Counted from the stretch's first letter, positions 35,922-47,459 are shown. The stretch is 64,000 bases of DNA from Ligustrum vulgare (GCA_963555705.1 OY743170.1:12749096-12813095); one strand, 5' to 3'. Program-made: numbers and translations. Notes: generated from the sequence alone by a model not told the origin.

Positions 35922-36010
35922 TATGGAACGCTATTTCCAATTGAAACGGAAGTCACGACCTAGTTCATCTAGTTCTACACCTGAGTCACCCGACACTAAT
36001 GCAGTGTGTT
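35922..36010 (+). pseudogene. Short coding-like piece flanked by a 41-bp direct repeat
   Basis: An ATG at 35922 begins MERYFQLKRKSRPSSSSSTP, which resembles the N-terminus of plant TTF-type zinc-finger/hAT-like proteins. A direct repeat beginning ATGCAGTGTGTTGAGTGCTG occurs at 35887-35927 and 35998-36038, so the piece sits in a small 111-bp duplication. The frame soon ends in a stop. The assignment is tentative. Confidence 0.35.
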
Positions 36011-36263
36011 GAGTGCTGATTAGTGATTATATCATATGGGTGGATTAATGCTTGGGTGATCAAACATTTGTAGGATTCATTTTTCCAGTGATACTATTAG
36101 TTCCTCTTGTTAGTGAATGTCAACCTTATAATTTCATTCAGAACGAAAAGATATTTACGCTTAGAAGAAGTTGTAGTTTGACGGTCATGAAGTAATATTT
36201 TATTTGAAGTAAATTATGCACATAATGGAACTAACTTTTAATGAATTGTCTACTTTGTGGCAG

Positions 36264-36328
36264 GGAAAATGCTTGGCCAGATACTTGTCACCAAGCAAAG
36301 TGGGCCCCAAGGAAAAATTGTTTGTAAG
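36264..36328 (+). pseudogene. Captured exon of succinyl-CoA ligase beta subunit
   Basis: Preceded by TTTGTGGCAG and followed by GTTTGG, i.e. intact AG and GT splice borders, this 65-bp exon encodes KMLGQILVTKQSGPQGKIV and CK. This is the highly conserved segment of the mitochondrial ADP-forming succinyl-CoA ligase beta chain (ATP-grasp part, TCA cycle). No other exon of that gene was recognised nearby. Lying inside a CACTA element, it is best read as a captured gene fragment rather than a working gene. Confidence 0.85.
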
Positions 36329-36514
36329 GTTTGGCATTGATTACTTATTCTGTTTGTCACAAATTTTTATAAGTGCAGGCTCATTTCCTCAATTGACATG
36401 CGCAAGTATAACTCAGGGGAGCATATTATATTGTCAAATATACATTCATTCTGTCATGTCTTCCAACCTTCATCAATTTTCTTGCTAATGATCATTTTTC
36501 CTTTTGCTGTATAG

Positions 36515-37321
36515 AGTGATAGAATGCAAGATACTACTGCATCTCAAGCTAGGAGATGCAAAGATGTTCAAGAGACTCCTTGGGATAGGCTCAACTTAAC
36601 AAGGGATAGACTCCTTGTGTTATTATCTATTACAGTGATTGTCACCGGTGCTGATCCAGGTATATAAAGATCTAATTAATCATCACTAATTACATTCTCT
36701 CTTTAATATATTAGGTGGTACATTTACAGTTAATTAATTAACAACTATTTGGGTTCATCTTTTAATCAACTCTCAACTTAGGATTAAGCATAGTATATCT
36801 TTTTTGTTTGATTTTTTCTCCTTAGTTGTGTGTGTTGTTTCTGAAATGTTCCTTTCCTGCTGTGGAATATTGAATGATTCATGCTGTATTTTTTCATTTG
36901 ACTAACATATATATTAACATCATGAAGATTTTACCTGCATATGTGGCCTTCTTTTTAACTTCTAGGAGACTTTAGAGGTTTTCATTTCTGCTATAATATG
37001 TCAAAGTACATAATTTAAAGACCTTCCGTTTGCTATTAGGCTATGTTTCATATACCCATTTGAATATTTGAGATTCAGTTTTTAATTGAAGATATATTGA
37101 TGAAATCAAAATCTTATTCCAGGTTTTTCCCTCCATATGCAGTACTTTTTCAATGTCGACACATATACGTTGGATCGGCTTTTTCCATGTCGCCTTCGCC
37201 TCATGCTCTACCTTTCTTCCTTCTTCTTCTTCTTCAATAACAAGAAGAAACATGAAGATGATAGGTACACAAAATTGTCCAAAGATTCAGCCAAAGGATA
37301 CTTGAGGCGTTTTCTTGAATG
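36515..37321 (+). pseudogene. Unrecognised exon-like segments in the CACTA element
   Basis: An exon-like frame (36515-36659) between an ATAG acceptor and a GGTATAT donor encodes a charged segment with ETPWDRLNLTRDR followed by a hydrophobic stretch LLVLLSITVIVTG. A second open frame (about 37137-37321, acceptor ATGCAG at 37141) gives NVDTYTLDRLFPCRLRL, a polyphenylalanine run and KKKHEDDRYTKLSKDSAKGY before a stop. I do not recognise the family. They may be captured host exons, possibly of one membrane protein, or the element's own accessory gene. Confidence 0.4.
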
Positions 37322-38974
37322 AACGAATTCATAGTTTTCAGATGCCATCCATGAATTATAATTACAGGTAATCAGATTTCATCTCAAAAATTGATTCAGG
37401 GCTCTCTCCTTTTCCGGAAATCTGAAATTCTATCCGTAGATTTACCCGAGATTGGGGAGAGGAAAAAAAGAAAATGAATTTAATTAATTGGAGATGAATC
37501 ATCAATCCAAACAATCAAAATTTTCTTATTTATTAATGGTACACATATTCTCATTTTTATGGAACAGACGTTGAAGCTGATCTCCAATGTTCTCTAAAAT
37601 AAGGCCTATGGTAATGTTTCCACGATTTTTTATTCGTTTATATATCCTGCAAAATAGGTCATGTATCCCCTCCACCAATATACCTTAATGTGTCACGTGC
37701 ATGAACCATGACTTAAAAATGAATTGTAACATTTTTCATTAGAACATTGAACTTGCTGGCAATTTTCTGAACACTACATTGGTAATATATTTTAATGTAT
37801 TGCTAGATTTGAAGAACAGGGTCAAGATTATTTTGTATAAAGGCATAGTAGTAAAAAATTTCATTGCTTAGTGAAGCCATGGGAAGTACTGTTGCTTGAC
37901 CTAAAAGCTGTATTAGACTTATTTGATGAAGGTAAAACTTATCTACAGATGAATTTCAATTTCTATTGTTGCGGATTAAGTTTTGAAATGATTTGGTTGT
38001 GATGAGTATTTATTTTAGATTATTGTTGGCGTGGAGTTGTGGATGAATTTTGGATTGATTTGATTGTAGTTTGATGATGAATGAGTTTTTAATTTGATGT
38101 TTTAAAGTATTATGGTGGTTGTGATATCCCTTTACAGGTTGGTTAAGTCCGATTTATAGGGGGCTCTATCCAAATTTCTGTAAAGTTTTACAATAGAAAA
38201 TGATAATTTTAATATTTAGTATGATTTATTTCTACATTTTTGCATTCAGTGCAGTTGGAGTCCTGATGATTAAAGTTTAATAATGTCTTTACAGGTAAAA
38301 GTCAATTTTGTAGTTCTCTCACAAGATGGTTTGTCATGGACACAGTTCAAGCTAAACTTCAGAAATCAGGGAAGTACTCATCTTTAATGATGATTCGTGT
38401 TGAAAATGGTGATGGTAGCTCCTTTTTGTATGACTGTTGGTCTGCTAGAGATATTGTTGCAATTTAGAGGGATAGTAAATGTCAAATTTTAGATGTGCAA
38501 TCAAATAGATGAAAAACCTATATTGTAGATTTTGTTTTAATGTAGGAGAACAAAGTACCGTAATTTTTGTTAAGTATTAAAATATATGTGGTATAATTTT
38601 CTTTAAAATGCTATTGCATTTTATTTTGAATAGTTGATTTATTTTTATAGCATGCTTGTTTCATATTTTACATATTATAAATATGTTTGAGAAATTTTTT
38701 GGTTATCAGTGAAATTATCTATATTGATTTACAAAAAAAATAAAAAATAAATGTTAAAGAACAACGACAACGCGCAATGAGTGTTGCTAAAAGTATTAAA
38801 GACAACGCGCAAAGAGTGTTGCGACCACATGTTTCATTAATATTTATCAAAATCTACTATAAACAAAAGAAACAAGGGCTTAATATTAAAATTGATATTA
38901 ATTAACTTATTATATGACTAGTCATTTAAAATTCTACGATGGATAATATATTTAATTTTACATTTTATATATGC

Positions 38975-39130
38975 TGTGTTTGACAGCTCCATGACAGTTT
39001 ATCAAAGATTTATTGCTATTTTTGAAGTAAAAATATATTGTTAAAAAGTAATTTGAAAAAAATGGGTGAGAATTAAAGTGATTTGCAAAAATTGCTGTGT
39101 TTATAAATTAAAGTGTTACTTTTGAAGTAG
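38975..39130 (+). mobile_element. Dispersed MITE family copy (g)
   Basis: It has 'ttttgaagtaaaaatatattg', in pieces 'gttaaaaagtaatttgaaaa' and 'gtgatttgcaaaaattg', the family core in diverged form. Confidence 0.6.
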
Positions 39131-39339
39131 TGTAAGTTGATGGACCTCCAATCATTCGGCTAGACCAAAAAAGAAATAAAAATGCGAAAATAGATGACAA
39201 GCTTGACAAAGATCAAGTCAACTCAAATACGAGTTCAAAACGAAAATAATTTGTCAAACGCTGTAATAAAATTTGTTGTGTATTGAATGATGATAAAGTT
39301 GGCTATGTTCGACGACATAATAAAAGGAATTTGAATTAT

Positions 39340-39460
39340 AATATGTATTATTAAATTTTTTTGGGTAAGATGTGTGGTTAGAAATTGGAGAAAAAAAATA
39401 TGTTTAGTTAGAAAGTTATACGAAAAATTGTGTCCATTATAATTTGTATTATAAATTCTA
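39340..39460 (+). mobile_element. Dispersed MITE family copy (h)
   Basis: Contains 'gggtaagatgtgtggttag', 'tgtttagttagaaag' and 'aaattgtgtccattataat', followed by the start of the hAT-related region at 39480. Confidence 0.6.
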
Positions 39461-39699
39461 GCCGAGCAGACCCGTGATCAGGCGCGGAGCCAGTATAGCC
39501 CAGAGCTTATAGAAGGTTAATTGAAAAAAAAAATGTACTGAACATGGTAAGCCTACACGATCATTTGTTACAGATTTAGGATATAGATAGAGCTCAACTT
39601 ATTTAATTATTGAATATTGTTAAGGTTACGAGGATTTAATATGTGAATATTACAATGATCGGTATTCGGTACTCACATGGCCAAAATTTTGATTTGCTA

Positions 39700-40580
39700 T
39701 CTATTGATTGAGAACTTGTATTTCATGTTAAAAAAATTTTGAAACCCTTTTACGATGATACAAACGAATTATTTGTTGTTTATTATCCCACTAGCCCTTT
39801 ATCATTGAAGCATTTTTATTGCATTGCTAATAATTTTAACAAGTAAAGATAATTTCCTATTTTTTTCTCAAATCATTTAGCAATGGAGACTAAGTTTAGA
39901 AAATATTGGAAAGATTTACCCACTTTATTTCTATTAACAACGATAATGGATCCTACAATAAATTTAGAGGGAACTAAATACACCATAAATACAATATCAA
40001 ATAAATTAGATTTTGGGACCCCGTTAATGTGCTCAGATTTAGAAAAATGTTTATATAAAATGTACGAGATCAATACCAAAAGGCCAGGTAAAAATGTTAG
40101 AAGAATCACTCCCACCCCTAATGCGATACAAAATGAAGATAATATTTATTTTCCTACCTTATGACTATTAATGGAACTTCTGGTACATTGCCTAGTAGTT
40201 ATAGTTCTTCTAGTGCATATAATAGTTCAGATGAGATTTCAAGTGAGTTAACTAGGTATTTCTCACACGACTTTCTTAGCTTGTTAGATGATGACATGAG
40301 ACATAATATTGACATTCTTAAGTGGTGGAGACTAAATGAGCGTCAATACACAGTTGTTTCTATCATAGAATGAGGTCTACTAGCACATTCGGTATCAACT
40401 GTAGTATCGGAGGCTACTTTTAGTGCAGGTAGTGGAGTCCTATCTGAATATAAGTCAAGGCTTAAAGAAGACATATTGGAGAACTTAATGTGTTTGAAGG
40501 ATTGACAGTTTGCGAAGAAATGGTTACAAAATAGAATAAGTGAAATTATGGTCAAGGAATTCGGAGAACAATTGTATTGA
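39700..40580 (+). pseudogene. hAT transposase pseudogene (C-terminal half with dimerisation domain)
   Basis: Pieces in order: YYPTSPLSLKHFYCIAN-like text (39780 on), METKFRKYWKDLPTLF (39883), GTPLMCSDLEKCLYKMYEI, SSDEISSELTRYFSHDF (40218 on) and LDDDMRHNIDILKWWRLNE. These are followed in the same sense by AHSVSTVVSEATFSAGSG, RLKEDILENLMCLKD and QFAKKWL. This is the C-terminal hAT dimerisation region of Ac/Tam3-type plant transposases. A frameshift near 40160 and in-frame TGA codons near 40371 and 40502 kill it. The N-terminal BED finger and catalytic part were not found. Confidence 0.88.
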
Positions 40581-41540
40581 TGAGTAGTTATTTAATATTA
40601 TCCTTACACATTTACTCTATAATATATGCATTTTTTCTTTTTCTTTATTTTCAATTATTCCTTTCAAATAAAAAAATTATACACGTAACATTTTGTTCGT
40701 GTACAATTTTAACTCCACCTACAAGAAATTAAATGTAGCTGGTCCCAAGTTCGAATTAAAAGAGTAGGGTTTACGTTTTAATATTTTAAATAAATTATAT
40801 TTTAGTATTAGAAAGTTAGAAAAAAAATGGAAATGGACACGAGCCACGAGTCGAACTTGGGCCAGATGTGTAGGAGGCGAGTCAAGCCAGGCTCAGTTCA
40901 TCTCCCACAGGAGCCGTTGCCGATCCTGCTCAGAGGCCGGACCAATCTTGATGGTAATGGGCTGAGCCGCCTTTCTCGGCCTGTTTGACATCCTGAGCAT
41001 TGCAATATTAGTGTTGGTGGAAACCCATATTCACTTTCCCTCGCCCCCCCCCCCCCCCCCCCCCCCTCCTCCTCAATATTCACTTTTTCGGAAATAGTTT
41101 ACGACTTGGGGGGAATAATGCCAATAGGAGGGGGAAAACTTCAAACCAAGGGCAAAATATACCTCCACATTTGGTTGGTTTTCTTTCTTTCTTTCTTTTT
41201 TAATCAAAAACAGCTTGATATATTCCATATATCCGAATATTATGGGAATATAACCCCATATATGGGATATATACATTTATAATTCATACTAAATAACGCA
41301 TGCACACAAAAGCATCTACAGAATTTGTATTTCCAACTTTCCATGTGGCAGTTGATCAATAAATTTCTGAAACAAAGTTGCAATTTCTTGGCCATATTCG
41401 ACGGTAATATTTCTTATTTTAACGGCCATATTTGTTAATAAAAAAATGATGTGCAGTCTAAGAAACCTAAAAAATATATATCCAAATTTTATCCCAGATT
41501 TTTCCTTGCACATTATTTGAGAGTATGTTTTCACCCCTAG
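40580..41540. other. Intergenic interval with poly-C tract
   Basis: No gene was supported. It holds a 23-base C run (41044-41066) and a GC-rich stretch (40830-41040) with a B-box-like CGAGTCGAACTTGGGCC in inverse orientation that could be an old tRNA-derived SINE. The ORFs on the - strand here overlap the poly-C run and are not genes. Confidence 0.55.
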
Positions 41541-41547
41541 ATATTTC

Positions 41548-41966
41548 TAGAGATATGAACGAATTGAATTGGCTTGCGAGCTGAATATCAAGGCTCGAGC
41601 TTAGTTCAATTTTTTTGGGGTTGAGATTTTTTTTTGCCCGAGTCGCAAAAGCTCGTCTCCCAAAATAAGGCTCGACTCAAACTTTTTTAAGCCGAGCCGT
41701 ATACCGAGCTTTTATTTTTTAAAATTTTTATAACAAAAATTCAAAAATTTGTTATTAAAAATGTTTATATATAATGAGTTGAGCCGAACTCGCGATTGAA
41801 TTTCAAGGTTAAAGCTTGCATTAACCTTTTTAGGTGGACTTTTTTTGGCTTGAACAGAGCTAAAGTCCGTCGCTAAAAAAAAGTTCGGCTCGAGCTTTAG
41901 CTTGAAATATCGAGCCGTAAGCCGAGCCCGAGCGATTTGAGCCGACAAGCCATTTTGTCTTTCCTA
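41548..41966. mobile_element. hAT-like repeat with GAGCCGAGC motifs
   Basis: It starts TAGAGATATGAAC and ends GTCTTTCCTA, which are imperfect inverse counterparts. The interior alternates GCTCGAGCTT and GAGCCGAGCCCGAGC motifs. A related piece is at about 55390-55545 ending TCATCCCTAC. The 8-bp flanks do not match well, so the limits are tentative. Confidence 0.5.
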
Positions 41967-42032
41967 AGTTTTTTCCCCAAAATTTTTCCCCCTACATTTT
42001 TCCCAAACACTATTATTGCTCTAAGGCTATAT

Positions 42033-42670
42033 TAGAGGTGTCATTTCGGGTGGTCCGGGCTGGGTCAGCCCGTTAACATATGAGCCCGCTAACGGCCCGT
42101 GTCAAAAAAAGCCCGCCTGCTGCCGGTTCCGAGTCGACCCACAAATTTTGAACTACAACTCAGGCCCGCCCGCTGGCTCATCCGGGTCGAGCCCATGCGG
42201 GTCGCGGTTCGTTCCAATTTGGCAAGTATGAATAAAAATATAGAATTTTTCATATTTATAATACATATATTTTATGTTAAACTTATAAATATGAGATGAA
42301 CAAAATGATAAATTCATATTTATACCATAAAATATTTATATAGAATTTAAATTTCTATAAACAAATAACAATTAAATGCATTTCTAATTACTATTATCAA
42401 AGAATATTACGTTTCTTAACTATTAAGGAGAAAAATAAGATTTAGCTTTGAAAATTGTGTTAGTACTAGAGTTTGTAGATTTTTTTTTTTTTTTTTTTTT
42501 TAATTTCACGGGCCAGCGGGTTAATCGCGGCCAGCGAAGGTTTGGCCCGCGAAACCCGAGGTTCACACCTTCTTGACCCGTGAACCGCCCGCACGGGTAG
42601 GCCCGTGGTCCCGGGTCGATTCGGACCGATTTTCACGGGTCTGATCGACCCGTCCGTCTTGACACCTCTA
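42033..42670. mobile_element. hAT MITE, sister of the one at 16675-17391
   Basis: Perfect 11-bp TIRs TAGAGGTGTCA and TGACACCTCTA. Flanking octamers GGCTATAT and TGCTACAT match at 6 of 8 positions. The interior carries CGGGCC/GGCCCG-rich ends and the AT-rich middle shared with 16675-17391 ('attacgtttcttaactatta'). The short ORF at 42099 is not a gene. Confidence 0.88.
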
Positions 42671-42827
42671 TGCTACATTTCAAACATGAACCCAATTCAT
42701 GCGTCACAATTAGGTCATGGTTATGTCCAAATCTGGTACAGGACTTTGCATTTTCTATGCTTTATTTAGCCAAGTTTGACAAAGCTTTTCAATATTATAA
42801 TTGGTCATGTAAAGTAATGAGGGTTTA

Positions 42828-44227
42828 TTCAATTGGGATTTCTAAAGACATTTAAAGACTTTTTTCAATGGACTTTTTTTTAATGAATTTTATTAACTTT
42901 TATGGATTTATATAAATTTTTAAAGACTTTCGTGGACATTTATTTAAAAGACTTTCATGTACTTTCAAAGACTTTTGTAGATTGATTTAAAAGATTTTCA
43001 AATACTTTTGCAGACATTTATTTTTTAATTGAAAAACTTAAACACTAATAGATTAATTTTCGTATGATGTCAATGTGAATCGTTAATAATAATTATATGT
43101 CAAGTGAATTACAAAAAAAAAAAAAAAATACAGCGTGAGAGATATAAATAGTTTTAAGACAGAGAAACATTTGTGATTAAAAAAATGGGGAAAAAATAAA
43201 ATCGCGTTTGGTATCGATATAAAAATTGTACTACGTTCATAAAAATTTCTTAAGATAAAATTCTAGGGTGACTATATTACCACCACAAAATATAATTCTT
43301 ACACCACATTTTTAAGTGATTTCTTTATTGACTAAAATAGGCATAAAAGAAATTACAAAAATATCCTTTTATTTTTCTCTCACTATTTTTACATACACCA
43401 CAATCTTTCAAATAAATTTCTTTTCTTTTCTTCTTTATATTTATGGTGGCTATATTGCCACCACAAAATTTATTTTTTACACCACAATTTAAAGTATTTT
43501 CTTTATTTATAAAAACAGACATAAATAAAATTATATACATATCCTTTTAATATTATCTCACTAAAAATAATTTTTATATAAATCACATCTTTCAAATATT
43601 CTCTTATCTTCTCTATATTTATTTTTCTAAATTATCTTGTTCTTTTTGTTATTTTATATTTTTGCTTTTCAATACCAAGTTAATTGAATAGATGTTAATA
43701 CAATAATTTCCTATGAGTTTTCAATAATAACATCATGCAAACATTAACATAAGTTAAAGTTTAGGACTTTAGGTTAGCGAAATATTTTTATTGTTTAAGG
43801 TTCCCTATATTTTGATGTCACCTAGGATTTTGGTTATTTAATTATATTTGATTTTCAATTAAATTTTATATTCAGTTTTCGAATTCTATGATTTTTCAAT
43901 GACATATATTTGCGTGTTCATACTGCATTCTGCCTATCGTGTTTTCAGTTACATCTAGTATTAAAAAAATAGTGATTCTAATTTCTAATTGCATCTAGTA
44001 TTTAAAAAAAATAAAAATATGTGTATCAAGTATTTAGAAGTCAACCGCCTACTATGTTTATATGAAATTGAATATCTTATTGTTTCAATTGTCCATCAAA
44101 CATCAATTAAAAAATGTGTAACATGGAAATATGCACATAATTAATTGTAATTAAGGAAACAATGGGGTGGCAATGATGAAGAAAAAGGGAAGAAATATTG
44201 GGAATTTGGGATGATGAGTACACCACA

Positions 44228-44259
<32 letters not shown>

Positions 44260-45013
44260 TTTAAAGTTTTTATAGGATTACGAGTATTATTGTAAATTTG
44301 TTGTGGTGTATTTATTGAAAATATATTTTAATTGTGGTGTGATTATAATGTGGTGTAGTAAATAAATTTTGTGGTGGTAATATAATTACCCATTCTAGAA
44401 TTACTTTACTTATTATTATTTGTTTTGATACAATTTAATTATTATTTTCTATAAGATCTTATAGAATTTTAATTAGATTTATTTTCATAGAAAAATTGAA
44501 AAAAAATGATGAAAAAGAAGATAGCTCAAATATAAAGAAAAAAAATACAAAAAGTTGAAGATGAGAAATAATGATTTATTTAGTCAAATGTTTAATATTT
44601 CTAAAAATCTAAAAATAATATGAAAGAAGAAACATATAAAAAAAAATAAAATTACAATTTAAAAGAATTTTTTTTTTTTTTTAAAAGTCATTCAAAATCT
44701 TGGAGGTTAATGAGAGACAAATAAAGAGATTTTGTAGTTGTACTTTATGTTTAGAAGTTAGTACATAGATGATTTCGTAGGAGTTTTTAAAAGTTATTGA
44801 TAATTTGAATAATACGGGACTTTTAAAGACTTTTAAAAGTCTTTATACAATACATCGTGACTTTTATGGACTTTTAGAAAGTCCATTAAAATCTATATTA
44901 AATACATCAAAATTTTTATAGAGATTCTAAAGTTTAAATTGAATACACCTAAACTTTTCAAATCCTCTAAAATCTTTAAAAGTCATTCAAAATCTACATT
45001 GAATAAACCCCCA
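42828..45013. mobile_element. PIF-like non-autonomous element with a nested MITE
   Basis: TIRs TGAGGGTTTATTC and GAATAAACCCCCA match at 12 of 13 positions, flanked by TAA on both sides (42825-42827, 45014-45016). Inside each end are many 'aaagacttt' repeats in mirrored orientation (42850-43020 and 44690-44990). The 2.19-kb element holds the nested element 43266-44391. No transposase was found. Confidence 0.78.
43266..44391. mobile_element. Nested MITE with CCACCACAAAAT inverted repeats
   Basis: The left end GGGTGACTATATTACCACC and the inverted right end GGGTAATTATATTACCACC agree at all but two or three positions. ATTCTA directly flanks both ends (43260-43265, 44392-44397). The first ~180 bp (from 43266) is repeated with drift at 43442-43620. 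A (TA)n tract is at 44228-44252. The interior has no gene. Confidence 0.75.
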
Positions 45014-45242
45014 TAAGAATTAAAAATAGATAAAATTTATGAATCCAATAAGATATGTTAAAAATGCTGAGTAATTAATCTTAAAAAAAAAAATTGAACT
45101 CGATGTCGTCAACTTGCTTAAATATGTATATTTTGAAAAAATGCTGTATTGAAAATATATATACTCTGCGATCAAATTAAAGTAAAAATAAAAATAAATA
45201 TCAATAGTGTTTTGTGAAATAGATGTAAAATCACTTTTATTC

Positions 45243-45371
45243 TTTTTTTTTTTTTTTTTTTTAACAAAGGGGATAGAGGGGAGGGGTGGATGGGAATCGA
45301 ACATGGGCACAGCCAAAGAAGGGGAGACTGGAGAGAGACGTACAAACAACTAGGACAATCCCTGATTCCCG
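45243..45371 (-). mobile_element. tRNA-derived SINE with poly(A) tail
   Basis: On the - strand it starts GGGAATCAGGGATTG, has an A-box-like TAGTTGTTTGTACG and a B box ATGTTCGATTCCC, then CCTTTGTT and about 20 A's. It is flanked by the perfect 11-bp repeat CACTTTTATTC (45232-45242 and 45377-45387), or 15 of 16 if the preceding A's are counted. The total length of about 130 bp suits a short SINE. It has a different tail from the SINE at 2845-3054, so it is another family. Confidence 0.85.
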
Positions 45372-45474
45372 AAAAACACTTTTATTCACAAGTATCTTCA
45401 ACTACATATTCGTAAATAAAAGAAAAATCAGTTTTTTGTTGTTGCTGTTTTTTTTTTTTTTTTTTTCCCATAAT

Positions 45475-45625
45475 TTGTTCTTACTTTTACTTGTTTATAA
45501 ACAAAATACATTTTTTTAATTACTTTTAAACCACACATATTTTCTCAAATCACTTTTTCAACCATATATTTTACCTCAAAAACATCACATTGTAAAAATA
45601 ATTTTTTTTTCTTTTTACTTCCACT
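45475..45625 (-). mobile_element. Dispersed MITE family copy (i)
   Basis: Reverse copy with 'taaaccacacatattttctc', 'aaatcactttttcaaccat' and 'ttttacctcaaaaacatcac', one of the closest to the family consensus. Confidence 0.75.
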
Positions 45626-46235
45626 GAACTCATTATAAATTATTTATTTTGTTGCAATAGGAAAAAGGTTAATTTTCGATTTTTCCAAGTGGAACCCTCT
45701 GTTGGGAATCTCAGCATTTGTTTGGTAAAAAAAAAAAATCTATATATATATATATATATATATAAACAACTGAGATTCTGAAATCTTTTTCCACCAAAAA
45801 TTTCAGTTCGCGTAATTTTTTTTGCAGTTACCAATTACTCAGCGGTTTTGAATTTTTTTTTTTTTAAAAATATAAATATAATTTCTCCATTTTATGTAAC
45901 ACCCACTAACATAAGATTAGATTACCAGTTGGCAATTTTAGTAAACAAGTATTATTGCTATTTTGAAGAATTTTATTATTTTTAACCAACTCATTATGTG
46001 CACAGTTTATTTTTCTAGTTGGCATTTTTTCCCACGCACCGAGCAATACCCGTGCATCGGGACTATCATTCATGACGTAACTTATATAAATTCTAAAACT
46101 ACACGTACACCTTTCCACATTTTTGCCTACAACCCCACATACATATTGCACATTAAATTCACATTGTTCTCCTCTAACAAATTGCAGGCATCTTTCTTAA
46201 AAGATCTGGACAAAAAACGAATAAACTAAATTATA

Positions 46236-46780
46236 AAGGTTCGTATCGTCAAGAAATACGTTGTTCCGGTGAACAACGATGTCAAAGTAGCATGCAACAT
46301 GGAGCTTGTGCTCGTGGACAAGAAGATAAAAAATTGTACTAATCAAGTGTTTTGATGTTTTCTATTTAGGGTGACAGAATCAATTTACAATAATGCCTCT
46401 CAACATTTCAAAGTTTAATGGAAGGTTGCACGATCAAATAATTTTCTATTTAACTAATTTTACAGTGAAAGACAATAATGGCAAATATTGTACAACTACT
46501 CATATTTACCGTCCATATTTTGATGTTTTCTATTTAGGGTGACAGAATCAATTTACAATAATGCCTCTCAACATTTCAAAGTTTAATGGAAGGTTGCACG
46601 ATCAAATAATTTTCTATTTAACTAATTTTACAGTGAAAGACAATAATGGCAAATATTGTACAACTACTCATATTTACCGTCCATTTTTTATGCCTATTGC
46701 CTAAGTAATAAGCATGGGAGACAAAAGATTCCCTAGCTCTATATACACTTTCAATAGCATTTCAGAAATTGAAGGGATTG
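46236..46780 (+). pseudogene. RPA/DUF223-like OB-fold fragment with duplicated exon
   Basis: The first part (46236-46326) encodes VRIVKKYVVPVNNDVKVA then MELVLVDKK. After an intron-like gap ending TATTTAG, the sequence gives GDRI and then MPLNISKFNGRLHDQ, FYLTNFTVKDNNGKY and CTTTHIYRPFF with one frameshift. This matches the DUF223/replication-protein-A-like OB-fold found in plant Helitron-associated and free RPA-like genes. The second exon with its acceptor is present twice in tandem (168-bp period). It is broken and probably derives from an old Helitron or a captured RPA-like gene. Confidence 0.75.
46350..46684 (+). repeat. Perfect 168-bp tandem duplication
   Basis: Positions 46350-46516 and 46518-46684 are identical base for base on reading. 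The unit covers the 3' intron end and the OB-fold exon of the RPA-like fragment. The lack of any difference points to a recent event, or to an assembly artefact. Confidence 0.95.
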
Positions 46781-47181
46781 CAAACATTGCTGATGTGGGG
46801 TTAATGTTGTTAAATCTAGACCAGACTGACAAACCGTGACCCGGTTCAAAATTTGGGTCATGAAATGTTAAAAATCTAATTTAAGAAACTCGGACAAAAC
46901 TTTGATGACCTGGCCGATTTTGAATCGACCCATCGACCCGATACTAGTTTTACAGAGTTTGGCGGCTCGAATTCTTTGTCTTTTTTAATTTTATTTTAAA
47001 AAAATATTTTAACTCCAATGTATAGAGCTGCAATTAGCCGCCCCACTAGCTGAAAAGTGTGACCCCAAATAGCACGTATACAATGTTGTTAAGTCTTCAT
47101 TCAGAATTACATTTCTGATGTGGGATTTGTGTTTCCACTTCTTCATTCTTTTTAAGTTTCATTTTAATTAGAGGACACCAG

Positions 47182-47459
47182 TAGGGGTGTAATCGGTAGG
47201 GGTGTAAACGGATTGAATATGGATCAGATCTACCTTTTTCGATCCGATTCGATAAGAATAATTCGTAGATCGTGCAGAACATCAATCAATACATGAAAAG
47301 GAATTACACGTGTATTAAATTTATTTATGGAAAATAACAATATTTTTTATTTCTTGCGTTAATATTGCTCAATGTTACAAATAATATTTTTGTAGATATT
47401 TTTAGTAATGTCAAAATATAATAATGATAAAAAAAAAATCTATTTCACAAAAAGAAATT

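Larger units (their letters stand above)
34661..38830 (+). mobile_element. CACTA (En/Spm-type) element carrying gene pieces; right terminus not found
   Basis: The left end is CACTACAAGAAAAATGGCC, the canonical plant CACTA terminus. It is followed by about ten direct and inverted subterminal copies of a GCAACGTTCATTGCGCGTTG-like motif up to 35030. Matching subterminal motifs (ACAACGCGCAATGAGTGTTG) reappear at 38765-38825, marking the right side, but the expected TTCTTGTAGTG end was not found, so the right tip is deleted or diverged. No CACTA transposase was seen. The interior contains spliced-looking exons of foreign genes, as in transduplicating (Pack-type) elements. Confidence 0.82.

Noticed and set aside
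40835..40960. Possible SINE or tRNA gene (inverse CAAGTTCGACTCG)
   Set aside because: The cloverleaf does not fold as a tRNA, and no tail or duplication is clear.
45020..45519. ORFs with long Lys or Phe runs on both strands
   Set aside because: They cross the SINE poly(A) tail, the poly-T tract at 45451-45467 and the dispersed MITE.
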